Numbered from the stretch's first letter, positions 7,731 through 16,898 are shown. The stretch: DNA of 33,992 nt from Acidobacteriota bacterium (GCA_003224755.1 QHZR01000021.1:1-33992), one strand, 5' to 3'. Program-made: numbers and translations. Notes: generated by a model not told the origin, from the sequence alone.

Positions 7731-9581
7731 TTATGGAGCGACGCCGGCCACGGCCCGATCCAAGGCGTCCATATCGGCGCCAACCCCTTTGCCATCGCTA
7801 GCGGCCTGGTGATACGGGCTGGTGGTTAGCAGGTGATAGTTGCCGCCATTTCCATCCTGGAAGTTTGCCAAGCTCACGGCCTTCCAGTTCTTTGGGAAAA
7901 ACTGCGAGCAATTCTTGAGCACTCCACAGTGGGGAGTTTTCGGATAAGGGTCGCCTTCGGAGGCCAGCCTGCGACTATCGTATACAATCACGTTGTTAGT
8001 GAATACCCAGGTGCGGTTGAAGCAGCGTTCAAGCACCCCCCGCGCGCCATCCGGACCTGCGCAGCCTTTGTTTCCCCCGCCAATCGGAACGCCTTGAACG
8101 CCGTAGTCTCCCGAGCCTACGAGATTATTTCTGAACACAAAGTGGTCGAACATCTGGGGAGGGTTGGCAAAGGCCTTTAGAATACCAGACCCCACCGGGA
8201 AGCCCGTGTTATGTTCGATGGCGATCTCATGCGGCCAGTTGGAATGTTGGTCAGTCGTGATGGCCCAGAGCGCACCCCCGGTACAGCAACCACCATCGTA
8301 CGTGGGTTCGCTGATATCTTCAAAAAGATTGTCGTGAATAGACACGTTGTAGATGGGGCCGGAAAGGAAGTTGCAGCTGCCCGTTCCATTCCCGGCTTCG
8401 CCAATACAGGTGGTGGCTTTGGTAGCCGCGATCGCCATTGCATTTGCCGTATGCCGGACAACGTTCAAACGGAAAGTGAGGTCATGCACGACACAGGCTG
8501 GGCAGAGCCCGTACTGGTTCTTGGGGTATAGCAGAATGGCTGTGCCTTTCTGCGACTGTGTCCAGTTGTTCTCGAAAACATTTCCCTCGATCAACTCGCG
8601 AACCGAGTTCTTGGTCTCGTACAGGTTCTTGACCGCGAACTTAGTCCCGAAGTAGTTTGGACTCTTTTCCCACCAGGTGAGCGGCTTAAACACATGATTG
8701 TGACGGAACTCAATATCGGAGAGGGTGGTCTGAGCGCGCCCGCCGCCCCAGAGGATGCTGGCGCCGGCAGCTTCGAGGAAATTATTCACGACCTTAACCG
8801 GGCCGATTCCGGTCACCGAGCCGATAGCTGAGGAATCCGCTCCGTAAACCGAGGTTTTGGAATGAATGTCCGAGATGTAAGAGTCGACAACCCCAATATA
8901 GGAACTGTTCTCGAAATCGATGCCCTTGACGTCCTCGCCTAGGGCTGTCCCGTGGATCCAGCAACGGTCGAAGATTACGTGGTCAGCGTTTTTGAGCAAG
9001 ATCAAATCGTAATAACCGCCAGCGGCGCCATTTGCTGCGGTGTCGGCAATCTCGAGCCCGATGAAGCGGTAGTGATTGGCCCCAGCTGTGTTCGTGAGAA
9101 TTTTCGTTTCGCCCTTTGCTCCAGTGATTCGGGCCATCATCCGGTTGCTGGAATTGCACGGGAATGGAGGTCTGCCCGGCAGGGATGCGACTCCCGCATA
9201 GCAGGGGTTGATCCGAGTTCCCTCTGGAGGCAGGCTAGAATCGAGGCTACTCGTGCGTATCACGATCCAGTGAGCGTCATCGCAGGATTTGTCGGGTAAT
9301 TCGAAATATCCCGCATAGGTGACATCGGGCTGCAACTCGACTGTGTCGCCGCAGGCGGCACGGCGCAGGGAATCCTTAAGGCCGTCGGTATCTTTGGCTC
9401 GAAGCCTGTGGCCCGGTGCGGGGGTATCGACGAGCGAAGTCTTGACGTATAACCGCGGCAGCTCCGCTGGCCCGTCAAAACCCTTACCATCGGAAACCTG
9501 TCCTGTGGCGGGCGAGCAGCTAGCGATGAATAGGAGAATTAAGATCCACACCGAATTCGGTGGCATAATTCTGACGATCAT
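7731..9581 (-). CDS. Secreted beta-helix lipoprotein (pectate-lyase-like fold)
   Basis: A 616-residue exported protein. It has a short N-terminus, a hydrophobic core (VWILILLFIA) and IASC, a lipobox with the lipidated Cys at residue 22. The mature part has many short strand-turn units rich in Asn, Gly and Val (for example HVIFDRCWIHG, PVKVVNNFLEAAGA), typical of right-handed parallel beta-helix proteins. That fold includes polysaccharide lyases and mannuronan epimerases. It also has several Cys pairs. The whole mature region aligns with the C-terminal module of the 10729-13200 protein, including the tail GADxxxL-A-AGV. Start choice is ATG 9581; a second ATG at 9566 is possible. No catalytic residues could be assigned, so it may be a lyase, an epimerase or only a binding protein. 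Confidence 0.8.
   Translation of the reverse strand: MIVRIMPPNSVWILILLFIASCSPATGQVSDGKGFDGPAELPRLYVKTSLVDTPAPGHRLRAKDTDGLKDSLRRAACGDTVELQPDVTYAGYFELPDKSCDDAHWIVIRTSSLDSSLPPEGTRINPCYAGVASLPGRPPFPCNSSNRMMARITGAKGETKILTNTAGANHYRFIGLEIADTAANGAAGGYYDLILLKNADHVIFDRCWIHGTALGEDVKGIDFENSSYIGVVDSYISDIHSKTSVYGADSSAIGSVTGIGPVKVVNNFLEAAGASILWGGGRAQTTLSDIEFRHNHVFKPLTWWEKSPNYFGTKFAVKNLYETKNSVRELIEGNVFENNWTQSQKGTAILLYPKNQYGLCPACVVHDLTFRLNVVRHTANAMAIAATKATTCIGEAGNGTGSCNFLSGPIYNVSIHDNLFEDISEPTYDGGCCTGGALWAITTDQHSNWPHEIAIEHNTGFPVGSGILKAFANPPQMFDHFVFRNNLVGSGDYGVQGVPIGGGNKGCAGPDGARGVLERCFNRTWVFTNNVIVYDSRRLASEGDPYPKTPHCGVLKNCSQFFPKNWKAVSLANFQDGNGGNYHLLTTSPYHQAASDGKGVGADMDALDRAVAGVAP
8770..8843. repeat. 74-bp near-identical block shared with 11735-11808 (copy 1)
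   Basis: This segment of the beta-helix lipoprotein gene matches 11735-11808 in the paralogue at about 71 of 74 positions, in the same orientation. It encodes part of the SVTGIGPVK-VVNNFLEAAGA region. The flanking gene sequence is visibly more diverged. Confidence 0.85.
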
Positions 9582-9672
9582 TCCGGGAAACTCGCGTTAT
9601 TATACTGCATATCGTCGCGCCTCATAAGTTCTGTGAGTGCCCGTGGGGAGCGGTTACTTGCTAGGGAAGGAC

Positions 9673-10686
9673 ATGTTTACACTTCGGCGACCCGATGGCA
9701 GCCTCCTGATTGAGGAAATAGGGAACGGCGTCCGCAAGTTAACTGCCGTACCTTTATCGACGAATACTTTTGTTTCCCGCACCTCTTGCACCACCACTTA
9801 TCCGGTTGAGCTGATCGAAAGTTTTCTGGACTTTGCCGGAATCACCGGCGTATGCGAGGTGATTGGCAGGGATAGTGATCCAGACACGGTAGCCAATAAC
9901 ATTGCGGCGCTCACCGCCGCGTATTGCGACCCGGCAGAGTTTGTCAACCGGAAGATTCTCGACTTTGGTTGCGGGGGTGGGGCGTCCAGTGTAGTACTGG
10001 CAAAGCTCTTTCCTGAGTCGCAGGTGGTGGGCGTTGATCTTCGTGCGGACAAAATCCAAATGGCTGCGGCCCGCGCGCGACACCATGGTCTCAAGAATGT
10101 TGCGTTTCATGTGGCCCCGAGCGGCACAGAACTTCCGTCCGGAATCGGTCAGTTCGACTTTGCCTATCTTTTTGCTGTTTACGAGCACCTGCTCGCCAGA
10201 GAGAGGCCGCTGGTTATGAAACTGCTCTGGTCGAAGCTGAGTGACGGCGGGATTCTCTTCCTCGATGCCACCCCCCACCGATATTTTCCGATCGAACTCC
10301 ACAGCACCAATCTTCCCTTGATCAACTATCTTCCGGATCGTGTTACGCACCTCATGGCGCGCAAGTTTTCCCGCCTAAGGGCAGAGATCAACAAATCCCC
10401 AGTGTGGGAAGACCACCTCAGAGGGGGAATCCGGGGGGCTACAGAGAAGCAGGTTGTAGACAGCATCGGTCAGGATGGTCGCTCTGTACCACTGCTGTTG
10501 GAGCCCAAGAGGCTGGGCCTCGAAGACCGTTGCGACTACTGGTATTCGCGGCTCAGCCCGAGATACGGCATCATCAAGAAGGCGCTGCGAATGGGATTGA
10601 AGATGACCTACCGCGTTTCTGGAACCGTGCTCACCACAAATCTTTCGCTGGCCATCAAGAAGGAGCGATTTCCAGGCAGCCGCTAA
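9673..10686 (+). CDS. SAM-dependent class I methyltransferase
   Basis: About 337 residues. The SAM-binding loop ILDFGCGGGASS is at about 95-106, followed by VVGVDLR, whose acidic residue ends strand 2. FDFAYLFAVYEHL fits motif IV/post-motif, and a GGILFLDATPHR segment follows. I chose the ATG at 9673 because AGGG sits six bases upstream; the GTG at 9637 has no ribosome site. It is transcribed alone, between two minus-strand beta-helix genes. Within an EPS locus it may methylate a sugar or another intermediate. The family is clear; the substrate is unknown. Confidence 0.85.
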   Translation: MFTLRRPDGSLLIEEIGNGVRKLTAVPLSTNTFVSRTSCTTTYPVELIESFLDFAGITGVCEVIGRDSDPDTVANNIAALTAAYCDPAEFVNRKILDFGCGGGASSVVLAKLFPESQVVGVDLRADKIQMAAARARHHGLKNVAFHVAPSGTELPSGIGQFDFAYLFAVYEHLLARERPLVMKLLWSKLSDGGILFLDATPHRYFPIELHSTNLPLINYLPDRVTHLMARKFSRLRAEINKSPVWEDHLRGGIRGATEKQVVDSIGQDGRSVPLLLEPKRLGLEDRCDYWYSRLSPRYGIIKKALRMGLKMTYRVSGTVLTTNLSLAIKKERFPGSR

Positions 10687-10701
10687 CCCCGTGAAAACCT
10701 C

Positions 10702-10730
10702 AGGCGGCTGATTGCCACCGCTGGCCGCCT
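10702..10730. terminator. Bidirectional hairpin between convergent genes
   Basis: A perfect 7-bp inverted repeat AGGCGGC/GCCGCCT (10702-10708 with 10724-10730) and a 15-base loop lie in the 42-bp gap between the methyltransferase and the convergent Ig/beta-helix gene. On the minus strand the stem is followed by GAGGTTTTC and overlaps the stop codon. On the plus strand it is followed by ACTTTACG. The position fits a shared terminator, but the T-tracts are weak. Confidence 0.45.
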
Positions 10731-13200
10731 ACTTTACGCCAGCCGTTGCCGTCAGCAATCCGTTAATATCGGCACCCAAATCTTTCCCGTCGGTGCCGGC
10801 ATTTTTGTAAGGACTGGCGGAAGAAAGCTGATAGTTGCCATTTTGCCCGTTGTTGTAACTTGCCAGTCCGACGGAGGACCAGGTGGTCAGGTAGTTGCCT
10901 GGCGGATAGGGCTGATTCGACACGGAACCGGAGGTGACAGCCAGCACATTGTTGGTGAAGGTCCAGGTCGATCCCATGCAGCCATTCAGCAGGCCAACCG
11001 TTCCAGAGCCGGCGATGGTGCCACATCCAGGCAAGCCTCCCCCGGGCAAGGTCTGATGAAAGCCATAGCTTCCGGCACCCAATACGTTGTTGCTAAAAAC
11101 GAAATTGGTGAACACCTGGGGTGGGCCCTGAATAATGATATTTGCCGTACCTGAGCCTGTCGGGAAACCAGTGTTGTGATTGATCAGGATGTCATGCGGC
11201 CAATCCACGCTACTGGGCTCAAATGTATTGACCCCGAATAGGAACCCGTCAGAGCAGCACTGACCCGGGCTGTAGGTCGTCGCATTAATATCGTCGAGGA
11301 CATTGTCGTGAATGCTGAAGTGGTTAATGGGGCCAGAATAGTACAAACAAGGGCTTGTAGCGCCTGGTGCGCAAGTCGTGGCAGGCGTGTTTGAAATACC
11401 GATCGCATTAACCGCATGGGTGACGAGGTTATAGCGGAAGGTAATGTTTTGGACCGTACATCCCGGACAGCCTCCATACTGGTTCTTCGGATAGAACAGA
11501 ATCGCGGTGCCCCTCTGGGCCTGCGCCCAGTTGTTTTCAAAAATATTGGCTTCAACCAGCTCGCGTATTCCCATTTTGTTTTCAAACAAGTTCTTTACCA
11601 CAAAGGCGGTGCCGAAATACGACGAGCTTTGCTGCCACCACGTAAACGGCTTGAACACGTGATTGCGACGGAGTTCGACATCGGTGATGTTGGTTGCCGA
11701 GTAACCACCGCCCCACAGGATTGTGGCACCAGCGGCTTCAAGGAAATTATTCACGATCTTAACCGGGCCGATTCCGGTCACCGAGCCGACAGCTGAGGAA
11801 TCCGCTCCATAACCCGAGATCTTGGAGTGAATATCGGAAATATAGGAGTCGATTACAGCAATATAAGTACTGCTTTCAAAACCCACTCCCTTGACGTCTT
11901 CTCCGATTGCGGTTCCGTGAATCCAGCAACGATCCAAGATGATGTGGTCGGCAGCTTTGAGCAAAACCAAATCATAATAGCCGCCGGTAGCGCCGTTAGC
12001 CCCGGTATCGGCAATCTCCAGTCCGATCAATCGGTAATAGTTGGCACCCGTGGCATTGCTAATGATCTTACTTTGGGTTGCAACGCCAGCGATTTTTGCC
12101 ATCACATTGCCGATGGAGGAGCAATTCAAGGCTGGCCTTCCGGGCAAGAATGAAACCCCGGCGTAACAGGGGGTGGCGCGCGTGCCTTCAGGTGGAAGAC
12201 TGCTGAGCGCGCTGCTTCGAAGGGTTATATAGTGGCCAGCGTCACAATTCTTGGCATCCAAACTAAACCCAGCGTAGCTCTGGCCCGCCTGTAACACCAG
12301 GGTGTCCCCGCAGCTGGCTGTATTGAGGGCGGTTTGAACACTTGCACCGGCGGGAACCTGAATCACGTTACCCGGGGATGGCGTTCCTTGAGTGGCAGTG
12401 TAGAAACAGGTTGCGGGCAACGCGGCCGGTCCATCGCTGCCGCCGAAGTTAGGTGCGTCGCCGGGGTTGCAATAGCGATTGTCGGCTGCGCTTGGGCCGG
12501 GTCCCGGCGGTGGCGGCGGCGGAGGTACCGGTGGCCCCGAAGGTGGTGCGGTCACGGAAACTAACGCCGTGGCCGTCGAACTTGCATTGGCCAGCCTGGT
12601 GGCGTTCACGCTTACGTTTTGATTGGTGGTGACATTGGGTGCGGTGAAAAAACCGGATGACGAAATGCTTCCCGCACTAACCGACCAGGTAACTGCCGTA
12701 TTGCTCGTGCCCTCAATCTTGGCAGTGAACTGCTGGGTTCCTCCCGAGGTAATGGTCGCGCTGGTAGGCCAAATCGATATCTGCACGTTGGTCGGGCCAG
12801 AAACAACAATCGTGAAGACGTGGTCCCCAGAACCGCTGTATGGTTGATCGCTAACCTGAATTGAGAATGCATAACTCCCGACGGTCTTGGGCGTACCGGA
12901 AATCACGCCAGTATTGCTATTGAGTGCTAGCCCGGGAGGAAGCGTCTGCTTGAGCGAAAACTGGTAGGGTGATGGACCTCCCGTCGCTTTGAGCTCGGCT
13001 CGAAATTCTGTCCCGACGTAGGCGGCCGGCATCGTGCCAGTAACCGTGAGTTTCGTCGTGGCGGTTGCTGAGATCGTCAGAAAAGCGATAGCCAAGACAA
13101 GACACAGAAGACACATCGGAGCAGCGAAGACGGTTGTCGTGCACACTACAGCTGTGAATTTCGATCTAACCCAGTCGAGGCTTCTGGATGAGGGGGACAT
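10729..13200 (-). CDS. Large secreted protein: Ig-like domains, Pro-rich linker, beta-helix module
   Basis: About 823 residues. A long signal segment (LCLVLAIAFLTISATA) is followed by a putative Ig domain (about 52-135, with PPGLALNSNTGVISGTP). A second bacterial Ig-like domain (about 137-218, TITSGGTQQFTAKI) comes next, then a proline-rich linker (about 219-236). The rest is a beta-helix module homologous to the mature part of the 7731-9581 lipoprotein. The ATG at 13200 has GGAAGG four bases upstream, which decides against the longer 13269 start. It probably sits at the cell surface and binds or processes a polysaccharide through the helix; the Ig domains would act as spacers. Catalytic residues were not identified. 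It lies 253 bp downstream of the operon ending at 13454 and may have its own promoter. Confidence 0.82.
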   Translation of the reverse strand: MSPSSRSLDWVRSKFTAVVCTTTVFAAPMCLLCLVLAIAFLTISATATTKLTVTGTMPAAYVGTEFRAELKATGGPSPYQFSLKQTLPPGLALNSNTGVISGTPKTVGSYAFSIQVSDQPYSGSGDHVFTIVVSGPTNVQISIWPTSATITSGGTQQFTAKIEGTSNTAVTWSVSAGSISSSGFFTAPNVTTNQNVSVNATRLANASSTATALVSVTAPPSGPPVPPPPPPPGPGPSAADNRYCNPGDAPNFGGSDGPAALPATCFYTATQGTPSPGNVIQVPAGASVQTALNTASCGDTLVLQAGQSYAGFSLDAKNCDAGHYITLRSSALSSLPPEGTRATPCYAGVSFLPGRPALNCSSIGNVMAKIAGVATQSKIISNATGANYYRLIGLEIADTGANGATGGYYDLVLLKAADHIILDRCWIHGTAIGEDVKGVGFESSTYIAVIDSYISDIHSKISGYGADSSAVGSVTGIGPVKIVNNFLEAAGATILWGGGYSATNITDVELRRNHVFKPFTWWQQSSSYFGTAFVVKNLFENKMGIRELVEANIFENNWAQAQRGTAILFYPKNQYGGCPGCTVQNITFRYNLVTHAVNAIGISNTPATTCAPGATSPCLYYSGPINHFSIHDNVLDDINATTYSPGQCCSDGFLFGVNTFEPSSVDWPHDILINHNTGFPTGSGTANIIIQGPPQVFTNFVFSNNVLGAGSYGFHQTLPGGGLPGCGTIAGSGTVGLLNGCMGSTWTFTNNVLAVTSGSVSNQPYPPGNYLTTWSSVGLASYNNGQNGNYQLSSASPYKNAGTDGKDLGADINGLLTATAGVK
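11735..11808. repeat. 74-bp near-identical block shared with 8770-8843 (copy 2)
   Basis: Direct copy of 8770-8843 with about three mismatches, offset by 2965 bp. Both lie at the same place in two paralogous genes. It contains an uninterrupted identical run of about 32 bases. Confidence 0.85.
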
Positions 13201-13453
13201 GGCACCTTCCAAAAAATAAGAATCGGGCGAATGGCGATCTCTTCGGTACTCTATAGGCACGATTACCAACGTGGTAGATCACCAGAGGACCTGAACTTCG
13301 GGAACACACAGAAGTACATGACTGTTGACGAGTGGGCTTGACAATTAGAATTTCAGGAGATGTTTACGCCCGGCGACCGCCGGCAAAAATCGATGGCAAG
13401 CGATGGATGAGACGAGTAGCGAGCGAGTGACAGGTTACGGATGCGGAATGCTC

Positions 13454-14248
13454 TTAAGAAGTACGAGCGCGTTCTCGATTCAATAGCGACTTTCGCAGAT
13501 GCAGATAATAGGATCCGCCAACCTGCTTGGCAATCTTCTTCAAGTTCCAATACAGATATTGCTGCGCCCGAGGTGCCCATTGGCCACAAGCAATGCACGC
13601 GACAGTGTCCGCCGAAAGTCCTTGCTGAACGGAATATCGTCCCAGAACCATACAGCCATCTACGCGAATGATCTCTCGAGTGGGCTCGGAGTTGAACAGC
13701 ACTTCGATGCCTGCCGCGGCCGCGGTTTCAGCCACTTTCCGGCTGTAGTAACCTCCCGGAACCGACGCCACCCGCAGTCTCTCGCCGCAAGCATCCGACA
13801 ACACACGCAAGCTTTCGCGCCACTGTTCGTCGAGCTGCGCACGCGAGCAGCTTGACATACGTGCCGGATGCGAACAGGAATGACTACCGATCACGTGGCC
13901 GCGGGTATGGAGCTCTCGAATTTCGGCGAGTGCTAAGAATTGCGACTTGCCGATCCAATCCGTAGTGATGAAGAAATGTCCGCGAAAGCCATATTGTTCG
14001 AGCAGCTCCGCGGCGTGAAGTGCACCACGGCCACCATCATCGAACGTGAATAGAACCGAGGCCTGATCGTCGCCGACGGTTGCGGCGCTCGCCAGCGTCT
14101 TGGAACTTTCGACGCGGCTGCCGATTTCCCCCAGATGCTCGCGAAATACAGGAATCTCCAGCTTGTAAATATCGGCATCTCCGCCGGAAAATCCGCTCGT
14201 CGAGAACTGACCCACGGGTACTACATCGTGATAGAGCAGGGTGATCAT
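13454..14248 (-). CDS. Polysaccharide deacetylase (NodB/CE4 family)
   Basis: About 264 residues. It starts MITLLYHDVVP, the usual first strand of these deacetylases. TFDDGG (68-73) carries the catalytic Asp and first metal ligand, and HSCSHP (123-128) carries the two zinc-binding His. The family removes N- or O-acetyl groups from sugars. The ATG at 14248 overlaps the formyltransferase stop as ATGA, which fixes this start over the longer 14311 frame and implies coupling. No signal peptide is seen, so a cytoplasmic or lipid-linked substrate is possible. It is the last gene of the operon that begins at 20409. The family is firm; the substrate is unknown. Confidence 0.9.
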   Translation of the reverse strand: MITLLYHDVVPVGQFSTSGFSGGDADIYKLEIPVFREHLGEIGSRVESSKTLASAATVGDDQASVLFTFDDGGRGALHAAELLEQYGFRGHFFITTDWIGKSQFLALAEIRELHTRGHVIGSHSCSHPARMSSCSRAQLDEQWRESLRVLSDACGERLRVASVPGGYYSRKVAETAAAAGIEVLFNSEPTREIIRVDGCMVLGRYSVQQGLSADTVACIACGQWAPRAQQYLYWNLKKIAKQVGGSYYLHLRKSLLNRERARTS

Positions 14249-15087
14249 ATGGGCCGACGTTTCGCCGCGCGCTTCCAGCTGAGGTATCTCGTCATCCAGG
14301 GCTGGCCCCATGCAGCCGACTTCCTGCCGGTCACGTCGATGGGGATGGCTTCGCGGCGGTAAATGCTGGTGAGTTGCGCTTGAATATCGTCCAGGTTCTC
14401 GAACACGGTTCGATGCTGGATTATGATGTGCGAATCTTCGATTTCATCGAGCTGACAATGATAGAAGGCGAAGATGGGGCCGGTGTCGACGCCACGATCG
14501 ATGCGCAGCAGGGTCATACCCACCCGCTCCAGGTCACGATTCGCCAGCGCCCAAAAACAGCCGTGTGCGTTGCGGTATTCCGGACAGATTCCAGGATGCA
14601 TGACGAAGGTCCCGCAAGTGGGAATGCTAAAGATTTCCTCTTTAAGGATCACCTTGCAGCGGGCGATCATGAGATCGGGTTTTGCTTGCGCTATAAAATT
14701 TTTCGCAGGCGCGGAATTGGGCGAGGCGCACTCGAGTACGGGCGTACGGACAGGTATTTCCGGGTAACGATCGAACAGTTCGGCCCGTTTCTGCTCCTCC
14801 CAACGCCGATCGGCGCGGGCCAGAAACAGGCGGTAGTAAAGGCGAAAGAGCACGACGTCCAAGAAGCCAAATAGACCCACGCGCTTGACCTCGCGCTGAA
14901 TGCGACGCCGCTTTTGTCTTCCCGTCTCTCGCAGCGCGATAATGCCCGCGAGGGTAGAAAACGAAGCCAGCCAGCGCGGCACCACAACCCGGTTCAGCAT
15001 CTCCTCTTGATGACAAATCAAGAGAATCCGCATGCTTTCGGCCGGGTTGCTTTTCTCGGCTGAGTCGAGTTGGTTCGGAGCGCTCAT
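14245..15087 (-). CDS. Formyltransferase-family protein (sugar N-formyltransferase-like)
   Basis: About 280 residues. The C-terminal half has the formyltransferase core: MHPGICPEYRNAHGCFWAL with the conserved His at about 164, then RIDRGVDTGPI with Asp at about 201. This matches the His/Asp catalytic pair of the methionyl-tRNA and sugar N-formyltransferases, which use 10-formyl-tetrahydrofolate. The N-terminal ~130 residues lack a clear match to tRNA formyltransferase, and the context is EPS, so an amino-sugar substrate is inferred. The start is uncertain: ATG 15087 is 11 bp after the GT2 stop, while ATG 15033 would give MRILLICH. Neither has a strong ribosome site. The stop overlaps the deacetylase start. 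Confidence 0.8.
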   Translation of the reverse strand: MSAPNQLDSAEKSNPAESMRILLICHQEEMLNRVVVPRWLASFSTLAGIIALRETGRQKRRRIQREVKRVGLFGFLDVVLFRLYYRLFLARADRRWEEQKRAELFDRYPEIPVRTPVLECASPNSAPAKNFIAQAKPDLMIARCKVILKEEIFSIPTCGTFVMHPGICPEYRNAHGCFWALANRDLERVGMTLLRIDRGVDTGPIFAFYHCQLDEIEDSHIIIQHRTVFENLDDIQAQLTSIYRREAIPIDVTGRKSAAWGQPWMTRYLSWKRAAKRRPI

Positions 15088-15098
15088 GGGGGCACGGA

Positions 15099-16244
15099 CT
15101 ATGTCCACACCACCGGTTGACGTTTCTCGCCGGCAGCAGTAGTTTGTCTTCCCGGCCAGATCACGTGATAGAACCAGGCAAATAGAGCAGCATTGATCAT
15201 GCAGAAATAAAAAGGCATGCGCAGCAACTTTGGTTTCAGCCAACCGACGGCGCCGAGGGCAGCCAGACCGTAAAACAGGATCTCGAAAAACAGCAGGGCG
15301 CGATAGAAGGGTAAGCGCCACAGTGCCGCGTTCGCGGCGAAGGCTGCCAGCATCGCGATGGGGACTAGGATTCGCGTTCCCTTGTGAGAGAGAAAACAAA
15401 ACAGTGCCAGCGGGCGTGAAACCAGTCCGGGAATCTCGCGCATCTGTTCCAGATTGCCGGCCATGATGCGAACCCGCCGTCCGAATCCCGCCATCTCGTC
15501 CGCCTCCTCATAGGCAACAGCTTCGGGTTCATAGGCGATGCGCAAGCCGCGCTTGAGTACGCTGGTCGGAATTACGAAATCATCATTAATGCTTGTCGGC
15601 GGTGGAAATGGGTACAGCTGTTTGCGCAAGCCGTAAAGGGATCCATGGGCTCCGGCCAGCGCACCCAGCCTGGCTTCCTGAAGTTTCACGAAGGTCTCAT
15701 ACTTCCAGTAGAAGTCTTCCTGGTGTCCGAGCCTGGTGGATTCCTTATCGAGAACCCGGTAAACCCCGCTTGCGGCTCCGACACTCGGATCGGCAAAGTT
15801 AGCTACGAGCTTGCGCAGGGCGTCGCCCGCCAGCATGCTTGAAGCGTCGGAGAAAACGATGATTTCCCCCTGCAATTGCGAGACCGCCTCGTTCAGCGCC
15901 GCGACTTTGCCGCGGTTCACAGGAAACTCCAGTAAGCGCACGCGATTTTCGCGCTCGGCCAAGGAGCGAACGATCTCGGCCGTCAGATCAGTCGAGCCGT
16001 CCGAGGCGACCACAATCTCCAACTTGCTTTGAGGGTAGTCGAGTTGGAGCGAATTGCTAATCTTTTCCTCGATGACTGGGGCCTCGTTGTAAGCGGCGAT
16101 GAGCAGCGAGATCGAAGGCTCAATCGCAGACTTCTCGACCGGCCTCGGGAAGAGGCTCTGCAGGGCCCAAAGCAGCACGGGGTAAGCCACGTACGCATAG
16201 ACAATGAGCGCCAGAGAAATCCAGAAGATGAGCTGGACTGCCAT
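15099..16244 (-). CDS. Membrane-anchored glycosyltransferase family 2
   Basis: A 381-residue processive-type GT2. One N-terminal membrane helix (residues ~5-30) precedes the GT-A domain. IAAYNE (49-54), SDGSTD (81-86) and a SDAS acidic motif (132-135) bind the nucleotide sugar. A later NDDF and a GRRVRIMAGNLEQM segment stand where Q/RxxRW-type acceptor motifs usually are. Three hydrophobic segments close the C-terminus. The family polymerises or adds beta-linked sugars at the inner membrane. It begins 3 bp after the methyltransferase stop and ends 11 bp before the formyltransferase ATG, inside the 20409-13454 operon. Confidence 0.9.
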   Translation of the reverse strand: MAVQLIFWISLALIVYAYVAYPVLLWALQSLFPRPVEKSAIEPSISLLIAAYNEAPVIEEKISNSLQLDYPQSKLEIVVASDGSTDLTAEIVRSLAERENRVRLLEFPVNRGKVAALNEAVSQLQGEIIVFSDASSMLAGDALRKLVANFADPSVGAASGVYRVLDKESTRLGHQEDFYWKYETFVKLQEARLGALAGAHGSLYGLRKQLYPFPPPTSINDDFVIPTSVLKRGLRIAYEPEAVAYEEADEMAGFGRRVRIMAGNLEQMREIPGLVSRPLALFCFLSHKGTRILVPIAMLAAFAANAALWRLPFYRALLFFEILFYGLAALGAVGWLKPKLLRMPFYFCMINAALFAWFYHVIWPGRQTTAAGEKRQPVVWT

Positions 16245-16247
16245 AGT

Positions 16248-16898
16248 TTAGACCGCTTTCGACTCCACACAGTAGAGCTGGCCGTAGATTTCTGAGGACT
16301 GAACTTGAAATCCGGCGCGACTTAGGTAGTCGGTCACCGCTTCTTCAGTCCAGAAGTAAACCGGGCAGCCGGCGATCTTGAGGCGTTGTTTGCGGATTCG
16401 AGCGCGCAAAGTTCCGGCACGCGGCCAGGCCGAGAGGAAGCGGTCCCGGGTGATGCTGCGAATGACCTGAAGGCGCGGCAAAGGATCGCCGACGTAATCC
16501 CAGAAGCCGATGGCGATCACGAGGTCAAACTGCCGGTCCGTCTTCCAATCCTGAATGTCGCTGAGAACAAAGTCGCAGCGCTCGAGGACACCGTCTTTGC
16601 TCACCAGGGCTTTGGCAAGTTGCAGCATGTTGGGAGCAAAGTCGAGCCCAGTTACTCGAGCGCCGCGCTGAGCGAGCGCGCTTACGAAACGCCCGGACCC
16701 GCAGCCAACATCGCAGACCGTCTGCCCGCGGCAATCATCAGCCTTGCGCACGACCCAGTGAAAGCGCTCGTACATGTCGCGGCGTAGCCACCGATCTAGC
16801 AGCCGCGCCACGGGATTCTTATTGCCGGTATAAATCGTGTCAAATTGCGGTGCAATACGGTCCCAGTATTCCGCTATCTGCCGGGTTTCATCTTGCAT
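16248..16898 (-). CDS. SAM-dependent class I methyltransferase
   Basis: 216 residues. The SAM loop VCDVGCGSGRF is at 61-71, followed by VTGLDFAPNML with the acidic residue after strand 2. FDLVIAIGFWDYV is the motif IV region. The ATG (16898) has GGGGGAA just upstream and overlaps the stop of the upstream deacetylase by 11 bp. It fits O- or N-methylation of a sugar or lipid-linked intermediate, but the target is not deducible. Confidence 0.88.
   Translation of the reverse strand: MQDETRQIAEYWDRIAPQFDTIYTGNKNPVARLLDRWLRRDMYERFHWVVRKADDCRGQTVCDVGCGSGRFVSALAQRGARVTGLDFAPNMLQLAKALVSKDGVLERCDFVLSDIQDWKTDRQFDLVIAIGFWDYVGDPLPRLQVIRSITRDRFLSAWPRAGTLRARIRKQRLKIAGCPVYFWTEEAVTDYLSRAGFQVQSSEIYGQLYCVESKAV

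Noticed and set aside
9754-10350. A 198-codon minus-strand open frame
   Set aside because: Antisense to the methyltransferase, whose SAM-binding motif is clear.
10729-13200. PEP-CTERM sorting signal on the secreted proteins
   Set aside because: The C-termini of all three secreted proteins (ends ATAGVK, AVAGVAP, AVLTVQ) lack a PEP motif, membrane helix and Arg-rich tail.
13338-13411. TTGACA box followed by AGGAG-ATG and a 16-codon plus-strand frame, with a GC-rich palindrome (13371-13384)
   Set aside because: No good -10 box, the peptide resembles nothing, and no plus-strand gene follows that it could lead. The palindrome has no T-run, so it is not a convincing terminator for the deacetylase operon.
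15088-15399. N-terminal extension of the formyltransferase frame
   Set aside because: It would overlap the GT2 gene by about 300 bp and encodes an unrelated Arg/Cys-rich stretch.
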